The notes beneath the pieces are model-generated. The model was not told the DNA's origin, made no database searches, and saw only the letters and a list, made by a program, of their open reading frames with translations. Below, piece after piece: positions 50,069 through 59,379 of a DNA stretch of 64,000 nt; the stretch's first letter is position 1, and each line of letters starts with the position of its first letter. The position numbers and the translations under genes are program-made. The stretch spans positions 57,755 through 121,754 of the forward strand of contig JAMCQI010000053.1 of NCBI GenBank assembly GCA_023381515.1. Direction: 5' to 3'. The stretch comes from Chloroflexota bacterium. GTDB taxonomy: Bacteria; Chloroflexota; Anaerolineae; UBA4142.

Positions 50069-52075
50069 ATGTCATCCTGCCACATGCCCGCGCAAATGCT
50101 CAAAGAGCAGACCGATCTAACGATCGCCCTCGCCGGAAATCCAAACGTCGGGAAATCGAGTTTGTTCAACCGTCTTACGGGTGCGAGCGCTGAAACCGCG
50201 AACTATCCTGGCAAGACCGTCGCCGTCAACTCGGGCGTGACGTACTATCTTGGCAAGCGCATTGGCGTTATCGATTTGCCCGGCACTTATTCTCTCGGCG
50301 CCCTGAGCGAGGACCAGTGGGTGGCGCGCCAGGCCGTGCTGGAGCCGCGTCCGGATGCCGTGGTTGCCATTGCCGACGCGACTAACCTCGAACGGAATCT
50401 CTATCTCACTCTTCAGTACCTCGACCTTGAACTCCCGCTCGTGCTCGCGGTGAATCTTGTGGACGAAGCGGCACGGTCAGGCATCGAGATCGACACGAGC
50501 AAACTGTCCCAGGCGATGCATCTGCCGGTCGTCCCCACGGTGGCCACGCGCGGCGAGGGGATTTCCGAGATGCTTGCCGCCGTCGCGGCGCTGCCGAGCA
50601 AGGCGTCGATCAAGCCGCCCGAGTACGGCCCGGAGATAGAAAGCGCGGTAGGACAGCTCGCCGACAGTATCCGCCTCTCTTTGGATAAGACTCCCTTCCG
50701 CCTGAGCGCCCACTCCCTTGCACTGTTGCTGCTTGAAGAAGATGCCTCTCTGGTAAAAGCGGTGGCCGAGGAACCAGGCGGCTCCGCCGTTCTCGCCCGA
50801 GCGCGTGGGCTAGCCGAGCGAGTCGAAAGCTATGTGGGCGAGCCGCTCAGCCTGCACATCTCGCGTGAGCGGCACGAATTGGCTCGCACACTTGCGCGAC
50901 AGGCCGAAATCGAACATGCGGCCTCTGAACCTCTCGGGGCCAAGTTGTGGCGTTGGTCGATCGAGCCGCTGACGGGTATCCCCGCTCTCATTCTCGTTCT
51001 GATCGCTTTGTTCGCTTTCCTGTTCTGGGCCGGCAGCGGGCTGAGCGAACTCCTTGCCAGCCTGTGGGCAGCCCTTATCTCGCCAGCGATCCGGCTGGTA
51101 GTCACGGCGCTGCTGGGACAAGGTATGTTGAGCAAGGTCGCGCTGTGGGGATTCGACGCAGGGATTGAGGCGGCGCTCGAAGTAGGAGTCCCGTACGTCC
51201 TCACCTTTTACGCGGCGCTGGCCATTCTTGAAGACAGCGGATATATGAATTCGATCGCGTTCCTGCTCGATGCTCTCATGAAGCGCTTGGGGCTGCACGG
51301 TCGCGCGGCGATCATGCTCCTTGCCGGCGCGGGCTGCAACGTGCCTGCCATCATGGGAACGCGCGTCCTGACCACCCGGCGCGAGCGCATTATCGCCAGC
51401 ACGCTTGTCGTCCTGACCCCGTGCAGCGCGCGCACGGCGGTCATTATCGGCGGCGCTGCGCTCTTTGCAGGCTGGCAGTATGGCGCCGCTCTATTCGCCA
51501 TTTCGCTTGCGCTGTTGGTTCTCGTCGGGATTGGATTGAACCTCGTCATGCCCGGGCGCTCGGATGACCTCGTCATGGAAATGTTCCCGTTTCGCGTCCC
51601 GGCTCCTCGCGCCGTCGTTCGCAAGACCTGGCATCGTTTCAAGGAATACGTTCTGATGGCACTGCCGATCGTCCTCATCGGCAGCCTCGTCATGGGCGGC
51701 CTCTACGAGACAGGTACCATCTGGTTATTCAGTGCACCGCTTTCCCCCATTGTTCAGGGGTGGCTGGGCTTGCCTGCCGTCGCAGGACTCACGCTCATTT
51801 TCGCCGTACTGCGCAAAGAGCTAGCGCTGCAATTCCTGGTCACCCTGGCTTTGGTCCAATACGGCGCGGGCGCGGCGAACCTTCTCTCTTTCATGACGCG
51901 ACAGCAGCTCTTCGTCTATGCGCTCGTGAACACCATCTACATTCCCTGCGTCGCGACCTTTACGATGTTGAGCAAAGAACTCGGCCTGCGCACGGCGATA
52001 AGCATCGCGGCGTTTACGATTGTACTCGCCGTCTTGCTCGGAGGAGTAGCACACTATGCATTGGCGATTGTTTAG
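50069..52075 (+). CDS. feoB: ferrous iron transport protein B
   Basis: Inner-membrane Fe(II) transporter with cytosolic G domain. From 50069 it has 668 residues. The G domain has GNPNVGKSSLFNRLTG, DLPGTYSLGALSEDQW and NLVDEA; the helical GDI-like part follows. The C-terminal region has about eight to ten membrane helices with the Gate motifs GCNVPAIMGTR and LTPCSARTAVI. Start choice is uncertain between 50069, 50084 and 50096. The FeoA function is supplied as a domain of the regulator encoded upstream, and no separate feoA is present. Confidence 0.95.
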   Translation: MSSCHMPAQMLKEQTDLTIALAGNPNVGKSSLFNRLTGASAETANYPGKTVAVNSGVTYYLGKRIGVIDLPGTYSLGALSEDQWVARQAVLEPRPDAVVAIADATNLERNLYLTLQYLDLELPLVLAVNLVDEAARSGIEIDTSKLSQAMHLPVVPTVATRGEGISEMLAAVAALPSKASIKPPEYGPEIESAVGQLADSIRLSLDKTPFRLSAHSLALLLLEEDASLVKAVAEEPGGSAVLARARGLAERVESYVGEPLSLHISRERHELARTLARQAEIEHAASEPLGAKLWRWSIEPLTGIPALILVLIALFAFLFWAGSGLSELLASLWAALISPAIRLVVTALLGQGMLSKVALWGFDAGIEAALEVGVPYVLTFYAALAILEDSGYMNSIAFLLDALMKRLGLHGRAAIMLLAGAGCNVPAIMGTRVLTTRRERIIASTLVVLTPCSARTAVIIGGAALFAGWQYGAALFAISLALLVLVGIGLNLVMPGRSDDLVMEMFPFRVPAPRAVVRKTWHRFKEYVLMALPIVLIGSLVMGGLYETGTIWLFSAPLSPIVQGWLGLPAVAGLTLIFAVLRKELALQFLVTLALVQYGAGAANLLSFMTRQQLFVYALVNTIYIPCVATFTMLSKELGLRTAISIAAFTIVLAVLLGGVAHYALAIV

Positions 52076-52361
52076 AAAGACGACAGACAGAGTCAATGAG
52101 CCAATGAGCCAATTTGCCAATAAGCCAAGAGGGCGGCAGAGGAGCGGAGGAGCAGAGGGGCCTGCGGCTGTCGGCAGAGACCCGCGCCGTTCGGCAACAG
52201 CCAATCTGCAATCGGAAATCGCTAATCAGAAATCGGTCAGGTGTCCATTGTGCGGCCATTCGTTTCAAGCGGGGGAGGCGGCCGCGTGCAGCACCTGTGG
52301 GCTCGGCGCACGCTGCGGGCTGGTTATGTGCCCGAATTGCTCATATGAATTTGCGCCCTAA
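52056..52361 (+). CDS. small zinc-ribbon protein following feoB
   Basis: A 101-residue protein starting inside the end of feoB. The C-terminal 40 residues hold six cysteines, CPLCGHSF...ACSTCGLGARCGLVMCPNCSYEFAP, a zinc-ribbon-like or ferrous-iron-associated domain. The middle part is unlike a folded protein: its DNA consists of degenerate tandem words (CCAATGAG, AATCNGAAATCG) typical of the intergenic spacers here, so a spacer seems to have been captured within the reading frame. It might act as FeoC-like partner; this is only positional inference. Confidence 0.65.
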   Translation: MHWRLFRKTTDRVNEPMSQFANKPRGRQRSGGAEGPAAVGRDPRRSATANLQSEIANQKSVRCPLCGHSFQAGEAAACSTCGLGARCGLVMCPNCSYEFAP

Positions 52362-52429
52362 GTAGCCGTGCTGCACTGGTTTTCGCCTCGTGAGTTCGTC
52401 TGCATGCCTGGATGCGCCCCCTCACCCTT

Positions 52430-52474
52430 CCCTCTCCCCCAATGGGACCAAACCGGTCCCGCTGGGGGAGAGGG
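52430..52474. repeat. GC-rich intergenic palindrome
   Basis: CCCTCTCCCCCA-A-TGGGACC pairs with GGTCCC-GC-TGGGGGAGAGGG with one mismatch. It lies between the convergent feoB group and the minus-strand gene, and could act as terminator for both. Confidence 0.5.
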
Positions 52475-52485
52475 ATTTATGAAAT

Positions 52486-52523
52486 GTGGGAGGGAGTGGG
52501 CCTTCGGCGCCACTCCCTCCCAC
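52486..52523. repeat. GC-rich palindrome with UUCG-type loop
   Basis: GTGGGAGGGAGTGG (52486-52499) and CCACTCCCTCCCAC (52510-52523) form a perfect 14-bp stem; the loop contains CTTCGG. It is the second of two adjacent palindromes in the convergent gap and related to those at 15858 and 19224. Confidence 0.55.
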
Positions 52524-52566
52524 GCCCATTTGATAGGGGGTGATGGGGACACAGAGAGATTGGGTC

Positions 52567-53370
52567 TCAGGCGGCCAATTGGGTCGGATGCCTGAGAATC
52601 TGGTTGATCATCCAGCCGGCTGATTTGGGCTGCCGGTCCATCGCTTCCTGAATTGACTCTATTCTTCTCCAGACAAGGCGCTGTTCTTCCGGTTTCAGAT
52701 ACTTGTCGACCACTTTTTCCAGAGTCACCGTATTGTCGTACACGGTCTTGAACAGGCCCCAATCTTGCCCCGTCAATTTAGCGATATAGGCTGAATCGAT
52801 CTTGCCTTCCCCTTGGCCCGCAACTGCCTCGTGATCGAGTAGGAGTGCAAGCGAGTCCTGTATGTCTTTCTCCTCAAAGTGGACGCGCGCGAGTTTGATC
52901 AAGAGCAGATCGCTCATTGGAACCGTCGGAGAACTCAAACCCAAACGCGGACCAAGGTCGATCCGGTGGTCCTCGCGAAAATCCGGGATGGTGACCTCGA
53001 TTTCGGTACCCTCTTTCTCAAAAGCGACTTCCGACTTGTCTTGGCGACGAACAGGAATCCCCTGACCCGCAAGAAGGCCTATGATACCCCGCATCTGATC
53101 GTGCGGCGCGACGAAATCCAAGTCTTGCACCCGCCGCTGTAAAGAGGGGCGAGCCCGGATGCTCGGGCAGACAGTGTATACGGCGACGCCTCCGAGGACG
53201 CGCAGCGTCAGGCTCGATTGCTCCGCTCCATGGACGAGGTCTCTCGCAAGATTCTCTAGCTGATCGTTGTCCAGTTGTTGTGACTCCTTCTTTTGCAGCT
53301 TTTCATTTGCGATGCCGAGGCGGAAAAATCCGACCTGGATCTTGGGCTTGCCGGTTTCCCTGTTTGGGCT
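52567..53370 (-). pseudogene. nucleotidyltransferase-like protein, start codon missing
   Basis: The coherent reading frame runs from 53370 (after TAG) to 52567, about 267 codons. Residues encoded around 53230-53090 show the nucleotidyltransferase core LRVLGGVAVYTVCPS...RRVQDLDFV, then IEVTIPDFREDHRIDLGPRLGL and PMSDLLLIKLARVHFEEKDIQDSLALL. The only ATG/GTG/TTG start in frame is the GTG at 53130, which would cut through the domain. An ATG just upstream is in another frame. So the gene has either lost its start, suffered a frameshift, or uses an unusual start such as CTG. The family resembles AbiEii/MNT-type nucleotidyltransferases. It is at the end of the minus-strand group. Confidence 0.55.
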
Positions 53371-53405
53371 CTACATCACGGGCTTACTCAAATCTAAAAG
53401 GTGCT

Positions 53406-54527
53406 TCATCTCAGCTTGCTCGCGACCGCCTCTGCCATGTCCATCGTTGAGCTATTGCCGCCCATGTCGTATGTGCGCACGCGGCCTTCAAGGATGACAC
53501 CGGCCACTGCGCCCTCGAGCCGAGCGGCCTTGTCCTTCTCTCCCAACCAATCGAGCATGAGCTTGACGGCCAGAAAAGTGGCCATTGGATTGACCTTGTG
53601 TAAGCCTGCATACTTGGGGGCCGAGCCGTGCGTGGGCTCGAAGACGGCATAGTGGTCTCCGATGTTCCCACTCGCGGCGAATCCCAGGCCTCCGACGAGC
53701 TGCGCGCACAAGTCCGACACGACATCCCCAAAGAGATTGCTCGTGACGAGAATCCCATATTGCTGGGGGTTTTTCAACAGCCACATCATCATGGCGTCTA
53801 TATTCGCCTCGATCAGCCCAACGCCAGGGAATTCCGCGGCCACCTTGCGCGCGACGCGCGTCATGAGCCCGCTCGTCTCCCGTAAGACGTTCGGCTTTTC
53901 GACGAGCGTCACCGACGGATAGCCGTGCTGTAGGGCGTATTCGAAGGCGCGGCGCACGATGCGGTCCGCCCCGCGCCGGGTGATGATCCGGGCGGAGAGC
54001 GCAATATCTTCTGAAGCAATCCCTTTGAACGCCTGCATCGCCGCGCTGGTCTCTTCAAGCTCCCGACGCACGCTCGCGGGCAGCGGATGATATTCGACGC
54101 CGCAGTACAATCCTTCGGTGTTTTCCCGGAAAACGACGAGGTCGATTCCCTCGCGATAGTTCAGGGGGTTGCCGGGATACGCTTTGCACGGACGCAGGTT
54201 GATGTAGAGGTCAAAGAGCTGCCGCAGGCGGACGATGGGACTGCGATAGGTCGGCCCCTTGCCGCGCAACTCGGGCGCCAACTCGGCTTGCGCCTCTTCT
54301 TTCGGCTTGGACGTGATCGCGCCAAAAAGAGCGCAGTCGGATGCCTTGAGCGTTTCAATCGTGCGCCCGGGGAGCGCATCTCCCTCGGAACACCAAAACT
54401 CCCAGCCGATATCCGCGGGGATGTACTCGGCGTCCAATTGGAGCGTGTCCAGCACGATTCGCGCCGCCTGCAGGACATCTCGACCGATGCCGTCGCCAGG
54501 CATCCAGGCGATCTTGTACATTGGCAT
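53406..54527 (-). CDS. isocitrate/isopropylmalate dehydrogenase family protein
   Basis: A 373-residue NAD(P)-dependent beta-decarboxylating dehydrogenase. The start at 54527 follows GGAGGACG. Motifs: KIAWMPGDGIGRDVLQAARIVL at the N-terminus, LFGAITSKP, LRPCKAYPGNPLNYREGIDLVVFRENTEGLYCGVEY, and the signature NIDAMMMWLLKNPQQYGILVTSNLFGDVVSDLCAQLVGGLGFAASGNIG. It could be isocitrate, 3-isopropylmalate or homoisocitrate dehydrogenase; neighbouring LeuD favours a leucine- or lysine-type substrate. The downstream gap to 53371 contains nothing clear. Confidence 0.9.
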   Translation of the reverse strand: MPMYKIAWMPGDGIGRDVLQAARIVLDTLQLDAEYIPADIGWEFWCSEGDALPGRTIETLKASDCALFGAITSKPKEEAQAELAPELRGKGPTYRSPIVRLRQLFDLYINLRPCKAYPGNPLNYREGIDLVVFRENTEGLYCGVEYHPLPASVRRELEETSAAMQAFKGIASEDIALSARIITRRGADRIVRRAFEYALQHGYPSVTLVEKPNVLRETSGLMTRVARKVAAEFPGVGLIEANIDAMMMWLLKNPQQYGILVTSNLFGDVVSDLCAQLVGGLGFAASGNIGDHYAVFEPTHGSAPKYAGLHKVNPMATFLAVKLMLDWLGEKDKAARLEGAVAGVILEGRVRTYDMGGNSSTMDMAEAVASKLR

Positions 54528-54537
54528 CGTCCTCCAG

Positions 54538-55011
54538 TTAACTGGGAATGGACCTGACCCGCTTTTCTTGCTTGGCCTGCCAGACCTTTTCAAAGCGCTT
54601 GATTTGGCGCCGCACGTACCAGGTTTCCGGGTCGGCTACCTGGCGCCGCGCGCGCAGCAGCGCCATGGCTTCGTCCGCCGTATAGCCCTGCGCGATGAGA
54701 ATCGCGGCGGCCATGATGATGCTGCGGTGCCTTCCTTTCTGGCAATGGACGAGCACCCGGCCACCTTCCCGAATGATAGCGTCCGCCGCTTCGACGCCTT
54801 GCATCAGCTTCATTTGGGAGATAGGAGTCAAAAACGAATCGAATGACGGCAGCCACAGCGACGCGAACGGGGTCTCGGTAAAAACCTTGAGTGGGCGAGA
54901 CCTCACCATTGAGATTACCAACTGGACCTGATGTCCGGCTATCTCTTCTGCATCCTCTCGCCTCGGTTCCGCGCCGACAAAGAGATAATCGGTAATTTGG
55001 GAAATATCCAT
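54538..55011 (-). CDS. dual-specificity-type protein phosphatase
   Basis: A 157-residue phosphatase beginning MDISQITDYLFVGAEPR. The active site is VHCQKGRHRS (HCX5R), preceded by the conserved aspartate region around LPSFDSF. It is small, soluble and close to bacterial/archaeal dual-specificity phosphatases. It sits between leuD and the IDH-family gene on the minus strand, eleven bases before the latter; a regulatory link is not evident. Confidence 0.9.
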   Translation of the reverse strand: MDISQITDYLFVGAEPRREDAEEIAGHQVQLVISMVRSRPLKVFTETPFASLWLPSFDSFLTPISQMKLMQGVEAADAIIREGGRVLVHCQKGRHRSIIMAAAILIAQGYTADEAMALLRARRQVADPETWYVRRQIKRFEKVWQAKQEKRVRSIPS

Positions 55012-55100
55012 GGTGGAATACAGATTGCAGATTGTCGATTGCAGATTGACACAGCATACCGCCTTACCAAATCTGAAATCTTAAATCTACAATCTGCAGT
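55012..55100. repeat. short-period repeat block between leuD and phosphatase genes
   Basis: Degenerate 8-bp words, GCAGATTG, TCGATTGC, AGATTG, AATCTGAAATCTTAAATCTACAATC, fill the gap. The same type of spacer occurs at 25978-26005, 52090-52240, 29880-30015 and 32340-32463. Confidence 0.5.
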
Positions 55101-55102
55101 GA

Positions 55103-55630
55103 TTACTCTCCTAATTTGATTTCGGGCATGGGGAGATGCTCGGTGCCGAGCTTGTGGCGGAGCATGGGGATGAGGCCGCCGGTTTCGATTATCGCCAAGA
55201 GCGATGGCGAAAGCGCAGGAAAATCGAATGCGCCGGCCGCACATTCGATCGTGTGCGCCTCTAAGTCGATCTCGACCGTCTCGCCTTTTTCGACCGCGTC
55301 GACGGCCGCCGGGCAAACGATGGGCACGATGCCGTTGTTGACGGCATTGCGAAAATAGATGCGGCCAAATGATTTCGCGATAATCGCCGTCACTCCGGCG
55401 TACTTGACGCAGCCGACCGCCTGCTCACGGGATGAGCCATTCCCCCAGTTCTTGCCCGCGACGATAACATCCCCCGGCTGGACCTCGTGCGCAAAGCTTG
55501 GATCGAGATCTTCGAGCGCGTGCTCGGCCTGTTCTTTCGGGTCGGTAACGGTGTAGGTATACTTGCCGGGAAAGATGACGTCTGTGTTGACGTCGTCTCC
55601 GTATTTCCAAACTCGGCCGCGTAGAATCAC
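55103..55630 (-). CDS. leuD: 3-isopropylmalate dehydratase small subunit-like
   Basis: A 175-residue aconitase swivel-domain protein. [71 protein letters not shown] are typical for the small subunit of isopropylmalate/homoaconitate dehydratases. It starts with GTG overlapping the Nudix stop (GTGA). No leuC large subunit lies in the window, so the partner must be encoded elsewhere. With the IDH-family enzyme it forms part of a leucine or related 2-oxoacid chain elongation route. Confidence 0.92.
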   Translation of the reverse strand: MILRGRVWKYGDDVNTDVIFPGKYTYTVTDPKEQAEHALEDLDPSFAHEVQPGDVIVAGKNWGNGSSREQAVGCVKYAGVTAIIAKSFGRIYFRNAVNNGIVPIVCPAAVDAVEKGETVEIDLEAHTIECAAGAFDFPALSPSLLAIIETGGLIPMLRHKLGTEHLPMPEIKLGE

Positions 55631-56127
55631 GCCAACCTCCTCACAATAGCATTTCGGACGCTGACGACGGCAAAGGCCAGCCGCGCGGGATACAGCTTCC
55701 AGAGCGGAAAATCGATTCGCCGCTGAAACGGTTCAGGCGCCTGAAGGATGGCATCATCGACCATCTGGCGATGGAGCGGCTCTAGGCGACGCGGCGCCTC
55801 GGTCAGGTCACACCAGCACAAGTCCGACGTCTCCAAACCGGACGGCCGGGCCTCGCCTCCGGTGGCTCTCGCACGGAAAACGTACGTCTTTTGATCGCCC
55901 AGACCGTTCACCGACTGGCAGAGATAGACGCCAACCAACTGCTCGAGCTCTATCTCGTACCCCGTCTCTTCACGCGTTTCGCGGATGATCGCTTGTTCCG
56001 GAGTCTCGTTCTTTTCAATGCCGCCACCCGGCAAATCCCACAACCGGAAAAGTTCGCGCCGGTGCAAGAGCACCTGCCGACGATCGGGAGAAAGAATGAC
56101 GGCCATCGAGCCCTCGCGAGTGATCAT
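55627..56127 (-). CDS. Nudix hydrolase
   Basis: A 166-residue Nudix protein. The Nudix box is complete: [24 protein letters not shown], preceded by [10 protein letters not shown]. The start at 56127 ([12 protein letters not shown]) is preferred because a TATAAT hexamer on the minus strand (56182-56177) overlaps the upstream ATG at 56178, which therefore is probably not transcribed. A small palindrome TGTAGGTATCCTACA (56128-56142) lies directly before the start. The substrate is unknown. First gene of the minus-strand group. Confidence 0.87.
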   Translation of the reverse strand: MITREGSMAVILSPDRRQVLLHRRELFRLWDLPGGGIEKNETPEQAIIRETREETGYEIELEQLVGVYLCQSVNGLGDQKTYVFRARATGGEARPSGLETSDLCWCDLTEAPRRLEPLHRQMVDDAILQAPEPFQRRIDFPLWKLYPARLAFAVVSVRNAIVRRLA

Positions 56128-56216
56128 TGTAGGTATCCTACAAGCCAGATCGAAGTGCGAGAAAGCATTGACGCGCATTATATCATTATTTCGGGATTTT
56201 CTCTATGCGTCATGCT

Positions 56217-56411
56217 GTATGGGGTGGCGTCAAGGTTTTGCACACGGGCGAATGAATTCGCTGCAACCCATAGCAAAACCGACCTGCGTCGGTTCAAAAT
56301 GAGTCGCCGGAGGGCGACTTTGCTCTGCGTTGCTGCGGTTTCTAACCGCCGGGCCCAAGCGACTGCAAAACTTTGACGGGCACCCTGCCGTATGGGGTGG
56401 CGTCAAGGTTT
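56217..56411. repeat. 22-bp exact direct repeat flanking a 150-bp segment
   Basis: A 22-base sequence beginning GTATGGGGTGGCGTC occurs identically at 56217-56238 and 56390-56411. It may be a small duplication or remnant of an insertion. The following stretch to 56540 contains CGCGAAAG/CCGCGAAAG tandem words, spacer-like repeats. No gene was found between 56143 and 56639. Confidence 0.4.
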
Positions 56412-56639
56412 AGGGGGGCTGACGTTGGGGCAGCCAGAACGTTCGGAACACGAAACACGCGAAAGGGCGCGAAAGCCGCGAAAGAAAAGCGCCCAGCCGA
56501 AAGTGGGCGGGGCGGAGATGGGGAGCGCGCGGATTGTGTCCTGATTGGATCGGCGCGCGGGCGCTGCAGTGAAGGACTGGCGCGGGGCGGGGCAGCGATG
56601 GACCACGCACGCCAATTTCTCAACGACTATGGTTCGGGC

Positions 56640-56925
56640 CTACGCAGGTCTCAGTGATTCCGCGATTACGAGAAGCAACTGATCGAGGCCATGTGGGTTT
56701 GTATCACCGGGCTGGGGCCAATCACCGAAAAGCGTGACTCGAAAGTTCAGAGGGCCTTCGCGCCATATGAGGACCGCCGAGTTCCCCATCGCGGCAGCGG
56801 GGCTCCAGTAAGTGTATCCGACGTTGCCGCGTACCTTCACTTCGCGTACGTCCAGAGCTATCTCTCTGAATTGATGCATCACCGAGTCAGGAGTGACAGG
56901 TGCGTTTGTCTTGGTCAGCTTCGCG
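56640..56925 (-). pseudogene. C-terminal fragment of the 60317-61048 lipoprotein
   Basis: Eighty codons whose product (REIALDVREVKVRGNVGYTYWSPAAAMGNSAVLIWREGPLNFRVTLFGDWPQP) matches the last 80 residues of the lipoprotein at 60317-61048 at about 85 percent. The N-terminal two thirds, including the signal sequence, are missing. DNA similarity continues beyond both ends (about 56611-56925 against 60291-60605), so this is a truncated DNA duplication and not an independent gene. Confidence 0.75.
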
Positions 56926-56984
56926 GGGCTGGACGACCAGGACGAACGTGGTGCCGGTTCGCTGGATGCGCAGTGTTACGCTGC

Positions 56985-58115
56985 CTACGGGGCCGCTGTG
57001 TCGGTCTCGAGACTTTTTACCAACCACCTGTCGTCTCTCTGAACGAAAGTGGCTCTGTACTGCCAGGCGAAACCGTTCGGCGTAATGTGCCCGATGTGCA
57101 ACGTGTCGCCCGTATCTCGTTGCACGGGACGTGCTGCTCCCCATTCATCAGGAACAAGTTTGTCCAGCCCAAGCCGAAGGGCTTGGTCGGTGACTTGACC
57201 ATCCGTTACGCGGTTCTGGGCCTGCTGCAGGTCGTGACCCCGCAAAGCGATAACTAGCTCGGTTAAGGCTGTGAGAGGGGAATCAATAATGCGTCCATAA
57301 GAACGTGCGTAGCTGTCACCTTGACGCTCCCAGAGCGACTCGTATTGCTGCTTCTCGAATGTGCCAGACTCTAAGAAAATCCGTGCCGCGGGTACATCCC
57401 TGGGGATCGGGCCACGAAGCCGGATTGCATCCACGCTTCCGTCCACAAATGTCGCTTCACCAGCCGAGCCGGCCCATTGGCCAGTCGCTTCCGGTTTGGT
57501 GGAGGACCATACGACTTGCCAACGGTCATCTTCGAGTTGCAGCAGGAGATATTCGGCGTCAGCTGTGGCGTCGACGGGTAGCGGCAAAAGCCCCATTTCC
57601 AACTGTCCGTTGCTTTCCTGGACTCCTGCCGCGATCGGGGGACTCTGCAGTGAATTAAACACCGGGTCACCCGGATTTCGAGTCCAAAGTTGGTAAGAGA
57701 CGGTCCCGTCCGGATCCAGCCAGAAGAAGTATGGTATCGAGTAGAATGGTTGCGCGGCGTCAGGATAGATGGAGACAATAAGGACTCGCAGATCCCACGC
57801 CGGCATATAGATGAAATTCACGGGCACTTGATATTCTGCGGCCACGAAGGCCGCCTTGGCTCGGATTTCTGATGACGATATGTCGTTCCGGACGTATAGG
57901 CGGCCCAATTCATCGGTCAAGACGCGGGCGAACGTGGCGGCGGATGCTGGGCTAGCTGTTCCTTGGCCCACCCGGGAGGTCGGCGCAGGCGCTCCTACGA
58001 CCGCCGACTTGGGCGGTGACGGGAGGGTAGGTTGGTGCGCCCGACAGCCAACGGGCCATATCGCAAGGCAGCACAGGATCAAAGAGACGAGATGGTTAGG
58101 AGGGCGTGGCATCAT
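56985..58115 (-). CDS. secreted lipoprotein of unknown function
   Basis: A 376-residue protein with a lipoprotein signal (LILCCLAIWPVGC), a Pro/Ser/Thr-rich linker to about residue 60 and a mixed globular domain without a recognised family. A C-terminal part (residues about 270-376) with SLWERQGDSYARSYGRIIDSPLTALTELVIALRGHDLQQAQNRVTDGQVTDQALRLGLD resembles stress- or NTF2-like folds. The start at 58115 (MMPRPPNHL) is the best guess; an upstream ATG exists at 58151. Beyond its end lies the truncated lipoprotein fragment. Confidence 0.65.
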   Translation of the reverse strand: MMPRPPNHLVSLILCCLAIWPVGCRAHQPTLPSPPKSAVVGAPAPTSRVGQGTASPASAATFARVLTDELGRLYVRNDISSSEIRAKAAFVAAEYQVPVNFIYMPAWDLRVLIVSIYPDAAQPFYSIPYFFWLDPDGTVSYQLWTRNPGDPVFNSLQSPPIAAGVQESNGQLEMGLLPLPVDATADAEYLLLQLEDDRWQVVWSSTKPEATGQWAGSAGEATFVDGSVDAIRLRGPIPRDVPAARIFLESGTFEKQQYESLWERQGDSYARSYGRIIDSPLTALTELVIALRGHDLQQAQNRVTDGQVTDQALRLGLDKLVPDEWGAARPVQRDTGDTLHIGHITPNGFAWQYRATFVQRDDRWLVKSLETDTAAP

Positions 58116-58241
58116 ACCAGATCTCCTCACGTCGGTAGGTGATGAAATCACGCGCGGACAGAGCAGAACACGCTGCTCTGTCCATCGTTGCTTGGGACGC
58201 GCGACTCTAATTTCGGTAACTCTCTGCCCGTGCCGCGCTAG

Positions 58242-59168
58242 TCACTCGACCCACACATTGTAGTAGTAGCTGTGGTGGCCAGTGACCACATACGTATTCG
58301 AACACGAGTTTGTGTAGCCATTCACGCAGTATCCAACAGGTGGGTCGGCGACGCCATCGCAATGACATGTATCGCTAGCGAACTTCCACCGGCCGAAGTA
58401 GACATCCACCCAGTATGGGTCGTCCGTGCCGGCCCCTTTGTCATTGACCATCAAGGTGCTGTAATAGTCCGTGTGCGCGGGGTTGGTACTGCCATCCGGA
58501 ATCGGAACGCTGTAGCTCTTGAGATAAAGGTAGGTCCCATAGGGAACTACGGGTTGGTTGTCACAATTGTCGCTTTGGCATTTCACCGCTGCATCCCCGG
58601 GCCTGACCGCGACGCCAGTATAGGCCTTTCCCGCGCCTTGACTGTCTCGCCCGCGAATTACCAGAATGGCGTCAGCCGCGTCCTTGAACAGGCGATACTG
58701 GTACCCCGTTGCCCATTTTCGTCCGGGCTGCAGCTCTTTGGATCGGGCGACCGCTTCGTCGGCGCGGATCCCCATTACCTCGTCTGCTTCAAAAGAGGAA
58801 TCGCCGAGAGGGCCACGCAGCGCGGTCTGGTTTACTACCTGACCGCCGCGCACTTCGAGGTACAGATGGCGGTCGGTTCCGGGGACCACGAAGTCCAAGT
58901 TCCAACTAACCCGCCGACCACCGAGTCCGCGTTTGTCCTCTGGCAAGGCCGGATCTTCACCCGAGTCTGTGCTGTTCAGTTCATAGAGCTTTGCCGACGA
59001 ATCCCACCGCGAAGCCGTTTTTAGCCCTGTCTGGTAGGCCTCGTGCAGCGACAAGGGAACCGGCGCGGGTCTCCCAGACTGTGCGGCGGCGTTCCAGGGC
59101 CCGAGAGCCAATATGGCCAAAACGGCCATGCCGACGACAAATACCCGAACATTCTTCACCAAGTGCAC
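58242..59168 (-). CDS. secreted Cys-rich protein with YWVDxYFGR domain
   Basis: About 308 residues from a GTG at 59168 (behind AAGGAGGA). The frame is open further upstream but without a ribosome site. A signal peptide ends near PWNAAAQS. The middle part (KRRVSWNLDFVVPGTDRHLYLEVRGGQVV) has no clear family. The last 90 residues hold PYWVDVYFGRWKFASDTCHCDGVADPPVGYCVNGYTNSCSNTYVV, an extracellular Cys-rich domain that is shared with the protein at 61318. Function unknown. Next to it, on the other side, is the GTACGCGCGTAC repeat array. Confidence 0.65.
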   Translation of the reverse strand: MHLVKNVRVFVVGMAVLAILALGPWNAAAQSGRPAPVPLSLHEAYQTGLKTASRWDSSAKLYELNSTDSGEDPALPEDKRGLGGRRVSWNLDFVVPGTDRHLYLEVRGGQVVNQTALRGPLGDSSFEADEVMGIRADEAVARSKELQPGRKWATGYQYRLFKDAADAILVIRGRDSQGAGKAYTGVAVRPGDAAVKCQSDNCDNQPVVPYGTYLYLKSYSVPIPDGSTNPAHTDYYSTLMVNDKGAGTDDPYWVDVYFGRWKFASDTCHCDGVADPPVGYCVNGYTNSCSNTYVVTGHHSYYYNVWVE

Positions 59169-59379
59169 CGCTGGTATAATTCCTCCTTGTACTTTGGAAT
59201 AAGGTAGCCCGTGCATGGTTCGATTGCCTACGGGCCCTTGTGCTGATCCACGAAAACCGAGTGCGCGGGAGACTTTGCGCATCGCCGAGCTGTTGCTTAG
59301 CCTCCGACCTGTCACGGATCCAATGTGTGACGTGACGCATCCCCTGGGGCATCTCCAGCTTACGACAGTTTTCGTCGTT

